Positions 1 to 6,141 are shown, numbered from the stretch's first letter. The stretch: DNA of 21,938 bases from C00003060 sp964440795 (GCA_964440795.1 CAYTTQ010000045.1:1-21938); one strand, 5' to 3'. Numbers and translations are program-made. The notes: generated from the letters alone by a model not told the origin.

Positions 1-1
1 A

Positions 2-70
2 CGGGCCGAAGCCGAGATGGCAAAATGTGAAGTTATTTTTGCGCGAGCCCTAAGGGTTGATGGAAAATGA
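2..70 (+). CDS. C-terminal end of an unidentified CDS (5' truncated by window)
   Basis: Frame 2 is open from the window edge to a TGA at 68-70 and encodes about 22 residues ending in ARALRVDGK. The stop lies 21 bases before the ATG at 92 of the aminotransferase gene, a spacing typical of an operon. The fragment is too short to assign to a family, and it may be chance readthrough. Confidence 0.3.
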   Translation, partial: RAEAEMAKCEVIFARALRVDGK

Positions 71-91
71 ACGGGGATGATGAACAAGGTT

Positions 92-1207
92 ATGAAAGTA
101 CCTCTTTTAGACTTAAAGGCCCAGTACGAAACAATTAAGGACGAGGTCCGGCGGGTAACGGAAAAGGTTTATGAAGAGCAGCGCTTTATCCTCGGTCCCG
201 AGGTTGAAGCGCTGGAAAAGGAAATCGCCGACTATTGCCGGTGCCCGTATGCCGTGGGTGTTTCCTCGGGAACCGATGCGTTGCTGATTTCTCTTATGGG
301 CATGGGGATTGGTCCCGGTGACGAGGTCATAACCACGCCCTATACGTTTTTCGCCACGATCGGATCGATTGTTCGCACCGGCGCCAAACCGGTGTTCGTC
401 GACATAGATTCAGATACGTACAACATGGACCCCGGCAAGATCGAAGAGAAGATCACGCCAAAGACCAAGGCGATCATTCCTGTTCACCTTTATGGACAGT
501 GCTGTGACATGGCAACCATTGGCCGGATTTCGCGACAACACGGTCTTCAGGTTATTGAGGATGCGGCTCAAGCAATCGGAGCGGAAGACCGGGAAGGGCA
601 CAGAGCCGGTTCCATGGGCGATATGGGATGTTTTTCCTTCTTCCCGTCAAAAAACTTGGGGGCTTTCGGTGATGGTGGCATCGTTACCACCTGCTCGGCG
701 GAACTGTATGAGACATTGAAGGTATTGCGGGTTCATGGTTCCCGTCCCAAGTATTACCATAAGATGCTTGGAGGTAACTTTCGCTTGGACGCATTGCAGG
801 CGGCCGTTGTTCGAGTCAAGCTGCCGTATCTGGATTCATGGACCGGCTCTCGTCAAGCCAACGCGGATCGGTACCGGGCACTTTTTAGAAATGAAGGCCT
901 TGAAGACGGCATCACACTTCCTAAGGCTTCCAAGGGCCGCCACATTTACAACCAGTTTATTATCCGCGTGCCGGATAAACGCGACGAACTCAGACAATAT
1001 TTGGGTGAAGCGGGTATCGGTACGGAAATCTACTATCCGGTCCCGATGCATTTGCAACCGTGTTTCCAAGACCTGGGGGGGCGAGTGGGAGATTTTCCCT
1101 CGGCGGAAGAAGCCGCCAACCGGAGCCTTGCCCTACCGATCTATCCCGAATTGACCGAAGATCAGCTTGGCTATGTGGTAGAAAAGATTAGGTCATTTTA
1201 TGTGTAG
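92..1207 (+). CDS. DegT/DnrJ/EryC1/StrS family PLP-dependent sugar aminotransferase
   Basis: Enzymes of this family transfer an amino group, usually from glutamate, to a nucleotide-linked keto-sugar for surface polysaccharide or O-antigen synthesis in the cytoplasm. The N-terminus VPLLDLKAQY, the motif GTDALLISLMGMGIGPGDEV, the PLP-phosphate region EDAAQAIGA, and the Schiff-base lysine (K187 from this start) in FFPSKNLGAFGDGG are all typical. The length of 371 aa fits the family. ATGs at 77, 80 and 92 are possible; 92 is preferred because an AAGG sits about 5 bases upstream and the protein then begins MKVPLLDL as its relatives do. The substrate sugar cannot be told from sequence. The gene ends 52 bases before a duplicated tRNA half that marks the left end of an integrated element. 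Confidence 0.9.
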   Translation: MKVPLLDLKAQYETIKDEVRRVTEKVYEEQRFILGPEVEALEKEIADYCRCPYAVGVSSGTDALLISLMGMGIGPGDEVITTPYTFFATIGSIVRTGAKPVFVDIDSDTYNMDPGKIEEKITPKTKAIIPVHLYGQCCDMATIGRISRQHGLQVIEDAAQAIGAEDREGHRAGSMGDMGCFSFFPSKNLGAFGDGGIVTTCSAELYETLKVLRVHGSRPKYYHKMLGGNFRLDALQAAVVRVKLPYLDSWTGSRQANADRYRALFRNEGLEDGITLPKASKGRHIYNQFIIRVPDKRDELRQYLGEAGIGTEIYYPVPMHLQPCFQDLGGRVGDFPSAEEAANRSLALPIYPELTEDQLGYVVEKIRSFYV

Positions 1208-1259
1208 GAGCCGAAAATGCCCTTGCTTTTTGGCCCAATTCGCATTAGAGTAATCGTCT

Positions 1260-1300
1260 TGGGGATGTAGCTCAGTCGGGAGAGCGGTACGTTCGCAACG
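1260..1300 (+). repeat. Left direct repeat (attL-like): 5' half of tRNA-Ala(CGC), non-functional
   Basis: Positions 1261-1300 reproduce the acceptor 5' strand, D arm, anticodon arm 5' strand and anticodon loop (TTCGCAA, anticodon CGC) of the complete tRNA at 4499-4574. Identity stops after two bases of the 3' anticodon strand. No variable or T arm follows, so this is a tRNA relic. A hairpin, AAAAAG-ACCA-CTTTTT, at 1303-1318 directly follows and could end transcripts started at the old tRNA promoter. A weak candidate promoter (TTGCTT, 17-base spacer, TAGAGT) lies just upstream. Confidence 0.85.
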
Positions 1301-1418
1301 CTAAAAAGACCACTTTTTGTTTCCTAGTCTATCCTTGTATTTCCCGTAGAAATGGTTACTTAAGTTATTGGGTAACATGACGATACATAAGGATATACGG
1401 GGATATTTTTCCGTGACT

Positions 1419-1441
1419 GTTGACTAATTGTGTTGACCAAA
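1419..1441 (+). promoter_or_regulatory. Left pair of putative integrase arm-type boxes
   Basis: TGTTGACTAA begins at 1419 and TGTTGACCAA at 1431, 12 bp apart. The same motif occurs twice with the same 12-bp offset near the other end of the element (4341 and 4353). Paired short direct repeats about 100-150 bp inside each att core are the normal layout of arm-type sites bound by the N-terminal domain of tyrosine integrases. The function is inferred from position and repetition only. Confidence 0.5.
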
Positions 1442-1477
1442 TTCTGATAGGAGCTCTTGTCCATTATCAAATACCCC

Positions 1478-1511
1478 TTGACAAAAAGCGGATTTTTAGT
1501 TATTTTATAAT
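1478..1511 (+). promoter_or_regulatory. Sigma-70 promoter for the structured RNA / DUF3800 unit
   Basis: A perfect -35 TTGACA at 1478-1483 is followed at 17 bases by TATTTT (1501-1506); an overlapping TATAAT lies at 1506-1511 with a 22-base spacer. With the 17-base spacing, transcription would begin around 1513, exactly at the first strand of the folded RNA. Confidence 0.7.
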
Positions 1512-1582
1512 AGCGTCTGGGATGAGTCGCCAAGCGTCTCAACGAGGGCCTAAAAGGTCCTAAACCCCAGTCGCTTTTTTTT
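1512..1582 (+). ncRNA. Compact three-helix structured RNA ending in a U-run, upstream of DUF3800 gene
   Basis: Helix P1 pairs 1512-1521 with 1566-1575: nine Watson-Crick pairs and one central U·U mismatch. P2 pairs 1523-1530 with 1534-1541 around a CAA loop, again with one central U·U. P3 pairs 1545-1550 with 1556-1561 around UAAAA, with one G·U. The closing P1 helix runs directly into eight Ts (1575-1582), so P1 plus the U-run can act as an intrinsic terminator. The RNA begins at the start predicted from the promoter and ends 35 bases before the DUF3800 start codon. Conserved RNA structures preceding DUF3800 genes are known in bacteria (the DUF3800 RNA motif series in Rfam); whether this one belongs to a described motif I cannot tell. 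It may be a leader/attenuator or a free small RNA. Confidence 0.6.
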
Positions 1583-1617
1583 GCTCTTTTTCCCACCTGG
1601 CTGGAGGCAGACAGCCT

Positions 1618-2511
1618 ATGTATTTATTATATGTGGACGAGTCTGGTACGTCGGCCATACCTGGCAACACCTCCCATTTCGTTCTGGCTGGTCTCTCGGT
1701 GCCTATTTGGCGTTGGAGGCTATGCGACCGCGAAATTAATGATATCAAGAAGAAATATTCCTTGGAGCACGCAGAGATTCATACGGCATGGATACTGCGC
1801 AAGTACATTGAACAAAAGAAAATTCCTAACTTTCCAGCATTGAGCTTCGCCGAAAGGCGCTATCAGGTGGATCGGATAAGAAAGGCGGAGCTTCTCCGGC
1901 TGCAGAGTCGTGGCTCTCGAAAGCACTACAATCAAACCAAGAAGAACTATTCAAAAACAACAAGCTATATCCATTTGACGCATGATGATCGAAACAGGTT
2001 TATAGAGGAAGTTGCGGTGTGTATCTCAAGTTGGGGATATGCGCGGTTGTTTGCTGAATGTATCGACAAAATTCACTTTGACCCGCAACGTGCTAGTACC
2101 AGTATTGACCATCAGGCATTTGAACAAATAGTATCTCGATTTCAACAGTATTTAGAAAGTATCAGTACTCCAGGAAATAATTGTTATGGGCTTTTAATCC
2201 ATGACAATAACGACACCGTGGCAAGGAAACATACTCGCCTGATGCAGGAGTTCTACGAAGGGGGCACCCTATGGACAAGAATTAACAACATCATTGAAAC
2301 TCCGCTATTTGTTAACAGTCACCTGACAAGTATGGTGCAGCTCGCTGATTTGTGCTCATATGCCTTGCGTCGTTATCTTGAAAACGGAGAAGCTGACTTG
2401 TTTTCCCACATCTTTAAACGGGCGGACAGAAAATATGGCTTGGCAGTTGGGGTTCGACACTTTGGGTCTTCTGGATGTACATGCGAGATTTGCAAGAGCC
2501 ATACGTATTGA
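1618..2511 (+). CDS. DUF3800 domain protein
   Basis: The 297-aa protein begins with the hallmark DUF3800 motif YVDESG (D7, E8, S9). Near its C-terminus (residues ~239-256) it has the second hallmark, MVQLADLCSYALRR, with D244. DUF3800 proteins are common on mobile elements and in defence-type loci; they are thought to have an RNase H-like fold with acidic metal-binding residues, but their role is not established. The ATG has a GGAGG at 1603-1607, ten bases upstream. A C-x-C-x2-C cluster (C287, C289, C292) at the extreme C-terminus could bind metal. The gene has its own promoter and structured RNA upstream and a likely terminator downstream, so it is an independent unit. Promoter, folded RNA, terminator and protein gene in that order recalls type III toxin-antitoxin loci, but no such activity is shown here. 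Confidence 0.85.
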   Translation: MYLLYVDESGTSAIPGNTSHFVLAGLSVPIWRWRLCDREINDIKKKYSLEHAEIHTAWILRKYIEQKKIPNFPALSFAERRYQVDRIRKAELLRLQSRGSRKHYNQTKKNYSKTTSYIHLTHDDRNRFIEEVAVCISSWGYARLFAECIDKIHFDPQRASTSIDHQAFEQIVSRFQQYLESISTPGNNCYGLLIHDNNDTVARKHTRLMQEFYEGGTLWTRINNIIETPLFVNSHLTSMVQLADLCSYALRRYLENGEADLFSHIFKRADRKYGLAVGVRHFGSSGCTCEICKSHTY

Positions 2512-2614
2512 ACCCCTGTTGAAAACGCTTTTCAGTGGACCTTATTAGCATCTTTCCACATTTCGAGGTTCTTGCAAAGCCCGGCAAGTAAAAGACCCTT
2601 GTTTTCAGTTATAA

Positions 2615-2640
2615 GTCCCGACCACGGCGGGCTTTTTTTT
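2615..2640 (+). terminator. Probable intrinsic terminator after the DUF3800 gene
   Basis: CCCG (2617-2620) pairs with CGGG (2628-2631) around a 7-base loop, followed by C and eight Ts (2633-2640). The short stem is offset by the strong T-run. A longer-range alternative pairs GCCCG at 2579-2583 with CGGGC at 2628-2632. Confidence 0.55.
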
Positions 2641-2661
2641 GTGGCAAATATAAGTTACCTC

Positions 2662-2689
2662 TTGACAAAAGGTTACTTTGTGCTATAAT
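2662..2689 (+). promoter_or_regulatory. Strong sigma-70 promoter for the 291-aa gene
   Basis: Consensus TTGACA (2662-2667) and consensus TATAAT (2684-2689) are separated by 16 bases. GTTAC boxes at 2654-2658 and 2672-2676 sit just upstream of the -35 and inside the spacer, a position that would suit a repressor. Confidence 0.8.
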
Positions 2690-2739
2690 AGTTATAGGAA
2701 AAGGATAAGACTTAACCTACAAGCGGGGGGGGGCAATAG

Positions 2740-3615
2740 ATGAACAGTAGAACCTTAAAAGAGCTTCTTCCCAAGGCCAAGTTCTCTAGCGCCATGCTCA
2801 AGTTGATTGAAGAGCGTCCGGTATTCGGTGGCTTTATTCAAACGGAAATGAAGGCCTATATGGGAGAGCACGCAGACTTTGACGCTGTGCCCCGTGCCGG
2901 AATCGCCCCCGGTGAACACGTCCCACTATCACCCAGGAAATACCTTGCAGCACTGCTTATGATCCTTCATAAAGCCCCGTTGAGCCTGGACGACATAGGT
3001 GAGGTGGTGGATGCCAGTAGGGGACTTGTCAAGAAGTGGAGAACGGAGGACAAGTTCAAGGAGGCGGTGGACCAGTCCATTGTGAAATACTGTGACAGAC
3101 TGATTGAACAAATAAGCCTAATCTGGGGGAAGTTGCCCGCCACAATACGAACCCTCTCTGAGGAAGGATATTCAGACTCACAAATTGTCAGGGCGCTATC
3201 GAATGTTTTGGATGAAATTGGAGCGCTGTCTTCCAGAACGCAAGACGTGTTCCTAAGTCGTTTTCTCGAACATCGAAAGCACCAATACCAGAAGATAACT
3301 GACAACTCAGAACTTGACACAGGGGCTAAGGCACAGAGTTTGACCGCCTTTTGCACTGTATCACGCGTTATCTTCGGGCAGATGATAAAGCACTTTGAGA
3401 ATGACCCCGAGACCAGGCAAAAACTCATCATTGCCGATATGGCAGAACGGCTACAAGCGTGTGCGCAAATGAGTGAGGAACGATGCTTTATAGGCCGGAT
3501 GCAGGAAAAAGAACACTTGCCGGAAGGCATGGCAGAGATGTTGGAGGAAATAGACAAGCAGCTTAGTAAATCTATCAGTAGTACAGCAAACCCCAGCTAT
3601 ATCAAGTCTTGGTAA
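2740..3615 (+). CDS. Unrecognised 291-aa protein with a helix-turn-helix segment (element cargo)
   Basis: I do not recognise this protein. It appears soluble and mostly helical, with no signal peptide or membrane segment. Residues ~81-101 (LSLDDIGEVVDASRGLVKKW) read as a helix-turn-helix, so DNA binding is likely. The remainder is helical and charged (residues ~105-275) with a Ser/Asn-rich tail. A near-consensus promoter lies directly upstream, and the ATG follows a run of nine Gs (2725-2733) that serves as ribosome-binding site. Its place between the DUF3800 unit and the integrase remnant makes an element regulator, replication or excision function possible, but none can be assigned. Confidence 0.65.
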   Translation: MNSRTLKELLPKAKFSSAMLKLIEERPVFGGFIQTEMKAYMGEHADFDAVPRAGIAPGEHVPLSPRKYLAALLMILHKAPLSLDDIGEVVDASRGLVKKWRTEDKFKEAVDQSIVKYCDRLIEQISLIWGKLPATIRTLSEEGYSDSQIVRALSNVLDEIGALSSRTQDVFLSRFLEHRKHQYQKITDNSELDTGAKAQSLTAFCTVSRVIFGQMIKHFENDPETRQKLIIADMAERLQACAQMSEERCFIGRMQEKEHLPEGMAEMLEEIDKQLSKSISSTANPSYIKSW

Positions 3616-3649
3616 CCTATGGACATTTTTTTGGCTATCTTGGTAACCT
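3607..3649. repeat. 12-bp direct repeat centred on palindromic GGTAACC
   Basis: TCTTGGTAACCT occurs at 3607-3618 (overlapping the stop codon of the 291-aa gene) and at 3638-3649, with a 31-bp period. GGTAACC is itself an odd-centred palindrome. GTTAC/GTAAC cores also occur in the two other intergenic regions of the element, at 1355, 1372, 2654 and 2672. These may be binding sites of an element-encoded protein. Confidence 0.35.
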
Positions 3650-3669
3650 CTAGGCGTTAGGACACTGGA

Positions 3670-4383
3670 ATGAAGGCAAAACAACTTACAACCGAGCATA
3701 GGACACCGGCCACGATTGATGACACGTCGAAGCCTGGTTAAAACTATGGTCAAGAAAACCCTAAAACGCAACGGTAATGCCCGGGATAGGGTGTTAACCA
3801 GGGTAAGTACGAGGCGGTATATGATAACCTAGCGGTACACGCTAAGCCCATGTTTGCCACAGGGTATCATACCGGCATGAGGCTAGGGGAGATACTCAAC
3901 CTCACATGGGATAAGGTGGACGTTAAGGCCGGACTGTTTCGGCTGGATGCTGCAGACACCAAGGACCGGGAAAAGAGAAACGTCCCTATATCACAAGAAC
4001 TACAAGAAATACTTGCGTCTATTCCCGGGGGGTTGTATATAAAGCATGTGTTTTTGTATAAGGGTGAGCCGGTACGGTGCATCAAAAAAACCCTTAAGCA
4101 AGCGTGTAAAGAGGCCGATATTCCCTATGGCCGGAAGGTTCAGGGTGGTTTCACGTTTCACGATCTTAGGCACACATTCAATACCAACATGCGAAAAGCC
4201 GGGGTACATGAGTCTATAATCATGAAAATTACCGGCCATGCTTCAAGGGATATGTTCGACAGGTACAATACGATTGACGCGGATGACGGACGCCTTGCAA
4301 TGACTCAGATGCGGGGCTATTTACAGGGTTTTGGCGAAGGTGTTGACCAAACTGTTGACCAAAACCAAGTTTCTGAGCAATAA
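3670..4383 (+). pseudogene. Tyrosine-recombinase (phage-type) integrase, N-terminally deleted and frameshifted
   Basis: The catalytic domain is intact in the frame ending at 4383: the first active-site arginine in TGYHTGMRLGEILNLTW, the lysine region DTKDREKRNVP, the HDLRHTF box (H-x-x-R), the GHAS histidine, and the tyrosine in MFDRYNTID. Upstream, this frame is open only back to a TAG at 3787 and lacks the core-binding and arm-binding domains. Integrase-like sequence continues in frame 2 (residues LVKTMVKKTLKRNGNARDRVLT, to about 3798), giving a frameshift near 3798-3806, and in frame 1 before it (TPATID, around 3700). Only about 235 bp separate this gene from the preceding one, so most of the N-terminal half has been lost. 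The catalytic domain read alone from ATG 3850 would be 177 aa. Its 3' end encodes the paired arm-type boxes. Confidence 0.8.
4341..4363 (+). promoter_or_regulatory. Right pair of putative integrase arm-type boxes
   Basis: TGTTGACCAA begins at 4341 and again at 4353, the same 12-bp offset as the left pair at 1419/1431. They lie inside the 3' end of the integrase reading frame, giving its VDQ-TVDQ repeat. A third, inverted copy (TGGTCAAC) is at 4423-4430, between this pair and the tRNA. Assignment as integrase arm sites is inference from symmetry. Confidence 0.5.
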
Positions 4384-4497
4384 GGGCAGGGAAAAGCATT
4401 GAAACGGTTAGGAAATAAAGAGTGGTCAACGATAAACCCCGATGCTGACTATAACTTTTGCAAGCAATGCACGATAAGTGCTTGAAATAACACAAAG

Positions 4498-4538
4498 TGG
4501 GGATGTAGCTCAGTCGGGAGAGCGGTACGTTCGCAACG
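4498..4538 (+). repeat. Right direct repeat (attR-like), within the tRNA-Ala gene
   Basis: This is identical over 41 bp to 1260-1300. It supplies the 5' half of the functional tRNA-Ala, so the crossover lay within or 5' of the anticodon stem. Confidence 0.85.
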
Positions 4539-4574
4539 TACAGGCCAGGGGTTCGAGCCCCCTCATCTCCACCA
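4499..4574 (+). tRNA. tRNA-Ala (anticodon CGC)
   Basis: A full 76-base cloverleaf: acceptor GGGGATG pairs with CATCTCC (one G·T), D arm GCTC/GAGC, anticodon arm GTACG/CGTAC around TTCGCAA with anticodon CGC at 34-36 (reads GCG, alanine), T arm AGGGG/CCCCT around TTCGAGC, and an encoded ACCA end. The 5' half and its upstream sequence come from the integrated element. A weak possible promoter is TTGCAA (4458-4463) with TGAAAT (4483-4488). This isoacceptor is often dispensable because tRNA-Ala(UGC) can read GCG, which would make it a tolerated integration target. Confidence 0.95.
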
Positions 4575-5045
4575 ATAAAAAAGCAATTTTTTTCTCTAAT
4601 TCTGTCTTATATATCCCGAAACAAAAAAAGGACCCACACACAGCACACCGGCTATCTGAGGGCATAGAAAACCCCGGATGTGCCCGCCCAAAGACTATGT
4701 CCGAAATAGTTTCAGGTCACATCCATACGAACTTGACGCCGTCATCCACGGAGCACAGCTACTTCCCAAAGAAATCTAGGTTTATCGGATGGTCATCGGA
4801 ATCGCTTGATATTCAAACGGATTCGACTATATGAAATGATCTTCCAAGCTGGGGGACGTTGTGGAGTACCTTGGGAAAAAGGCTTTGGGATAAAAAATGG
4901 GGCACCCAATGCCGATGGCATGCCTTTCCGAAATATCTCCTGAAATCCCTGGAAGATACCTTGACACCCCCGGTATGGGATGATAGCAATGTACATTAAT
5001 GCGTTATCCGAAAAACTTAAATTCTTGCTAATGAGGAGAAAGCCT
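4575..5045. other. 470-bp gene-free stretch between tRNA-Ala and the HU-like gene
   Basis: No convincing gene on either strand. It contains a nested imperfect hairpin (GGATGTG 4676-4682 with CACATCC 4718-4724, enclosing ACTAT 4694-4698 with ATAGT 4706-4710). It also has a small inverted repeat, ATGCC-GAT-GGCAT, near 4910 and a possible promoter just before the HU-like gene. The rest shows nothing I can name. As it is downstream of the element and next to the tRNA, it may hold older insertion debris. Confidence 0.5.
4961..4989 (+). promoter_or_regulatory. Possible promoter for the HU/IHF-like gene
   Basis: A consensus -35 TTGACA (4961-4966) is followed at 17 bases by a poor -10, TAGCAA (4984-4989). 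The -35 lies inside an inverted repeat, ATACC ... GGTAT, which could be an operator. The weak -10 keeps this tentative. Confidence 0.4.
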
Positions 5046-5324
5046 ATGAACAAGGCGGATTTGGTCGAGGCCTTGCGGGAAGATCAAGACTTGACTCGAG
5101 ATAAGGCGGAGGAGGTGGTGAGTTTATTTTTTTACGAGATGACGGATGCACTTACCAAGGGTGATCGAGTGGAGATTCGTGGATTGTGGAGTCTTTATGT
5201 GCGCGAATACGATTCGTATACGGGAAGAAATCCCAGAACCGGGGAATATGTAGAGGTGAAGCCTAAAAAGCTGCCCTTTTTTAAATGTGGTACCGAATTG
5301 AAAAAGCGGGTCGACTACAAATAA
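5046..5324 (+). CDS. HU/IHF-family nucleoid DNA-binding protein
   Basis: A 92-aa protein of the usual size for HU/IHF, small dimeric proteins that bend DNA. Two N-terminal helices (MNKADLVEALRE onward) are followed by the saddle strands VEIRGLWSLYVREY, the DNA-binding arm tip GRNPRTG (residues 60-66) and the conserved end PFFKCGTELKKRV. The arrangement resembles IhfB more than HU-alpha. The usual GFGSF is GLWSL here (residues 46-50). The ATG at 5046 is chosen over an upstream in-frame start because GAGGAGA sits directly before it and the family N-terminus begins there. It lies just upstream of another probable DNA-binding protein and could be co-transcribed with it. Confidence 0.9.
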   Translation: MNKADLVEALREDQDLTRDKAEEVVSLFFYEMTDALTKGDRVEIRGLWSLYVREYDSYTGRNPRTGEYVEVKPKKLPFFKCGTELKKRVDYK

Positions 5325-5343
5325 ATCAAAGGTGGTGAGGAAA

Positions 5344-5763
5344 GTGATCGGTGCGAAAAATACCAAAAAGGTTTTGGAGACCATTCAGGCGGGTCTCAAG
5401 GTATTGTCAAGTCAAACTGAGAAATTGATGCAAATGGTCGAGAGCCTGGAGAAGGAAGAGGCCGAAGCGGCCAAGAAACAAGATCAAACCGGCGCCGCCA
5501 AGAAGCCGAAAAAGAAACCGGAAACAAAAGCCGAGAAGAAGGCACCTACGCCAAAGCGTGGCCGGGAACGGTCAAAGGCGGCTCGGAAAACGGCGACGGA
5601 CCAGGTGATCGAAATTATCAAAAACGCCAACAGACCGCTGAACGTGGCGGACTTGTCGGAAATGACCGGATTCGAGCAAAAGAAGGTTCGAAGTATTGTA
5701 TCCAAGGCTGCCGGCCAAGGCCGAATCAACCGGGCAGGGAGAGGGCTTTACGTGGCTGCGTGA
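5344..5763 (+). CDS. Coiled-coil / Lys-rich linker / winged-helix protein, probable DNA-binding
   Basis: Three parts are visible in this 139-aa protein. An N-terminal amphipathic helix or coiled coil (to about residue 43, ending SLEKEEAEAAKK) comes first. A strongly basic Lys/Ala/Pro linker like a histone H1 tail (~45-82) follows. A C-terminal winged-helix-like domain (~83-139) has PLNVADLSEMTGFEQKKVRSIVSKA as helix-turn-helix and GRINRAGRGLYVA as wing. It begins 20 bases after the HU-like gene's stop. GTG codons at 5332, 5335 and 5344 are all possible starts; 5344 has GGTGAGG just upstream, though close. The order beside an HU-like gene suggests a nucleoid or regulatory role. I do not recognise a named family. 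Confidence 0.65.
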   Translation: MIGAKNTKKVLETIQAGLKVLSSQTEKLMQMVESLEKEEAEAAKKQDQTGAAKKPKKKPETKAEKKAPTPKRGRERSKAARKTATDQVIEIIKNANRPLNVADLSEMTGFEQKKVRSIVSKAAGQGRINRAGRGLYVAA

Positions 5764-5871
5764 AAGTAATTATCTGAAAACAATCATTGATCAAATCATC
5801 CTTAGCCTTCATATATTGGATGAGAAATGCATTGTAATCCGCTTGGAAATAAGGACATATCGCTTTTTTAA

Positions 5872-6141
5872 ATGTTGACCGTGAGGGCTATTTTAATTCA
5901 GATCCTGTGGATTGCCCTGATTTATGCTTCCGCTAAATTCGGCAAGAAGCCGTTGATCATCACCACGGTTGTCCTTCTCGGCATTACACTGTTTCATCTC
6001 TTTTCTCCGGTGCTGTTGATCCTGCAAGCAACGGTGATACTGGCTACCGCCGCCATCTGTTATCACAGAATCAGAGAAGGCGAGATAAGGGAAATAGTCA
6101 CGGCGTTTCGAGATATCTTCGACCACCTAACCGGAAAGTAG
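5872..6141 (+). CDS. Small two-helix membrane protein of unknown function
   Basis: An 89-aa protein with two hydrophobic stretches (residues ~5-20 and ~29-63, the latter long enough for one or two spans) and a charged C-terminal tail, HRIREGEIREIVTAFRDIFDHL. It is probably an inner-membrane protein with a cytoplasmic amphipathic tail. No clear Shine-Dalgarno sequence precedes the ATG; the in-frame GTG at 5881 is an alternative. The stop is three bases before hisB, so it may be translated with the his genes. No function can be assigned. Confidence 0.55.
   Translation: MLTVRAILIQILWIALIYASAKFGKKPLIITTVVLLGITLFHLFSPVLLILQATVILATAAICYHRIREGEIREIVTAFRDIFDHLTGK

Larger units (their letters stand above)
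1260..4538. mobile_element. Small integrated element in tRNA-Ala(CGC), bounded by a 41-bp direct repeat; integrase decayed
   Basis: An identical 41-bp stretch occurs at 1260-1300 and 4498-4538. It covers the 5' end of a tRNA-Ala gene through the anticodon and into the 3' strand of the anticodon stem. The left copy then runs into unrelated sequence, while the right copy continues into a complete tRNA. Between the copies lie a DUF3800 gene, an unknown helix-turn-helix gene and a tyrosine-recombinase remnant, the last next to the right repeat. This is the structure expected of site-specific integration at a tRNA anticodon region. It is less usual in that the duplicated part is the 5' half, so the element must supply the tRNA promoter. 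The integrase is a pseudogene, so the element is probably immobile now. Confidence 0.85.

Noticed and set aside
1261..1300. Second functional tRNA-Ala at the left repeat
   Set aside because: Only the 5' half is present; the variable region, T arm and acceptor 3' strand are missing.
2967..3557. 196-codon minus-strand frame within the 291-aa gene
   Set aside because: Cys/Ser-rich composition with no motif; the plus-strand gene has a promoter and ribosome-binding site.
4478..4834. 118-codon frame starting just before tRNA-Ala
   Set aside because: It runs through the tRNA itself, so it is non-coding.
4793..5053. 86-codon minus-strand frame in the gap before the HU-like gene
   Set aside because: No recognisable domain, no ribosome-binding site, and it overlaps the HU-like gene start and its promoter.
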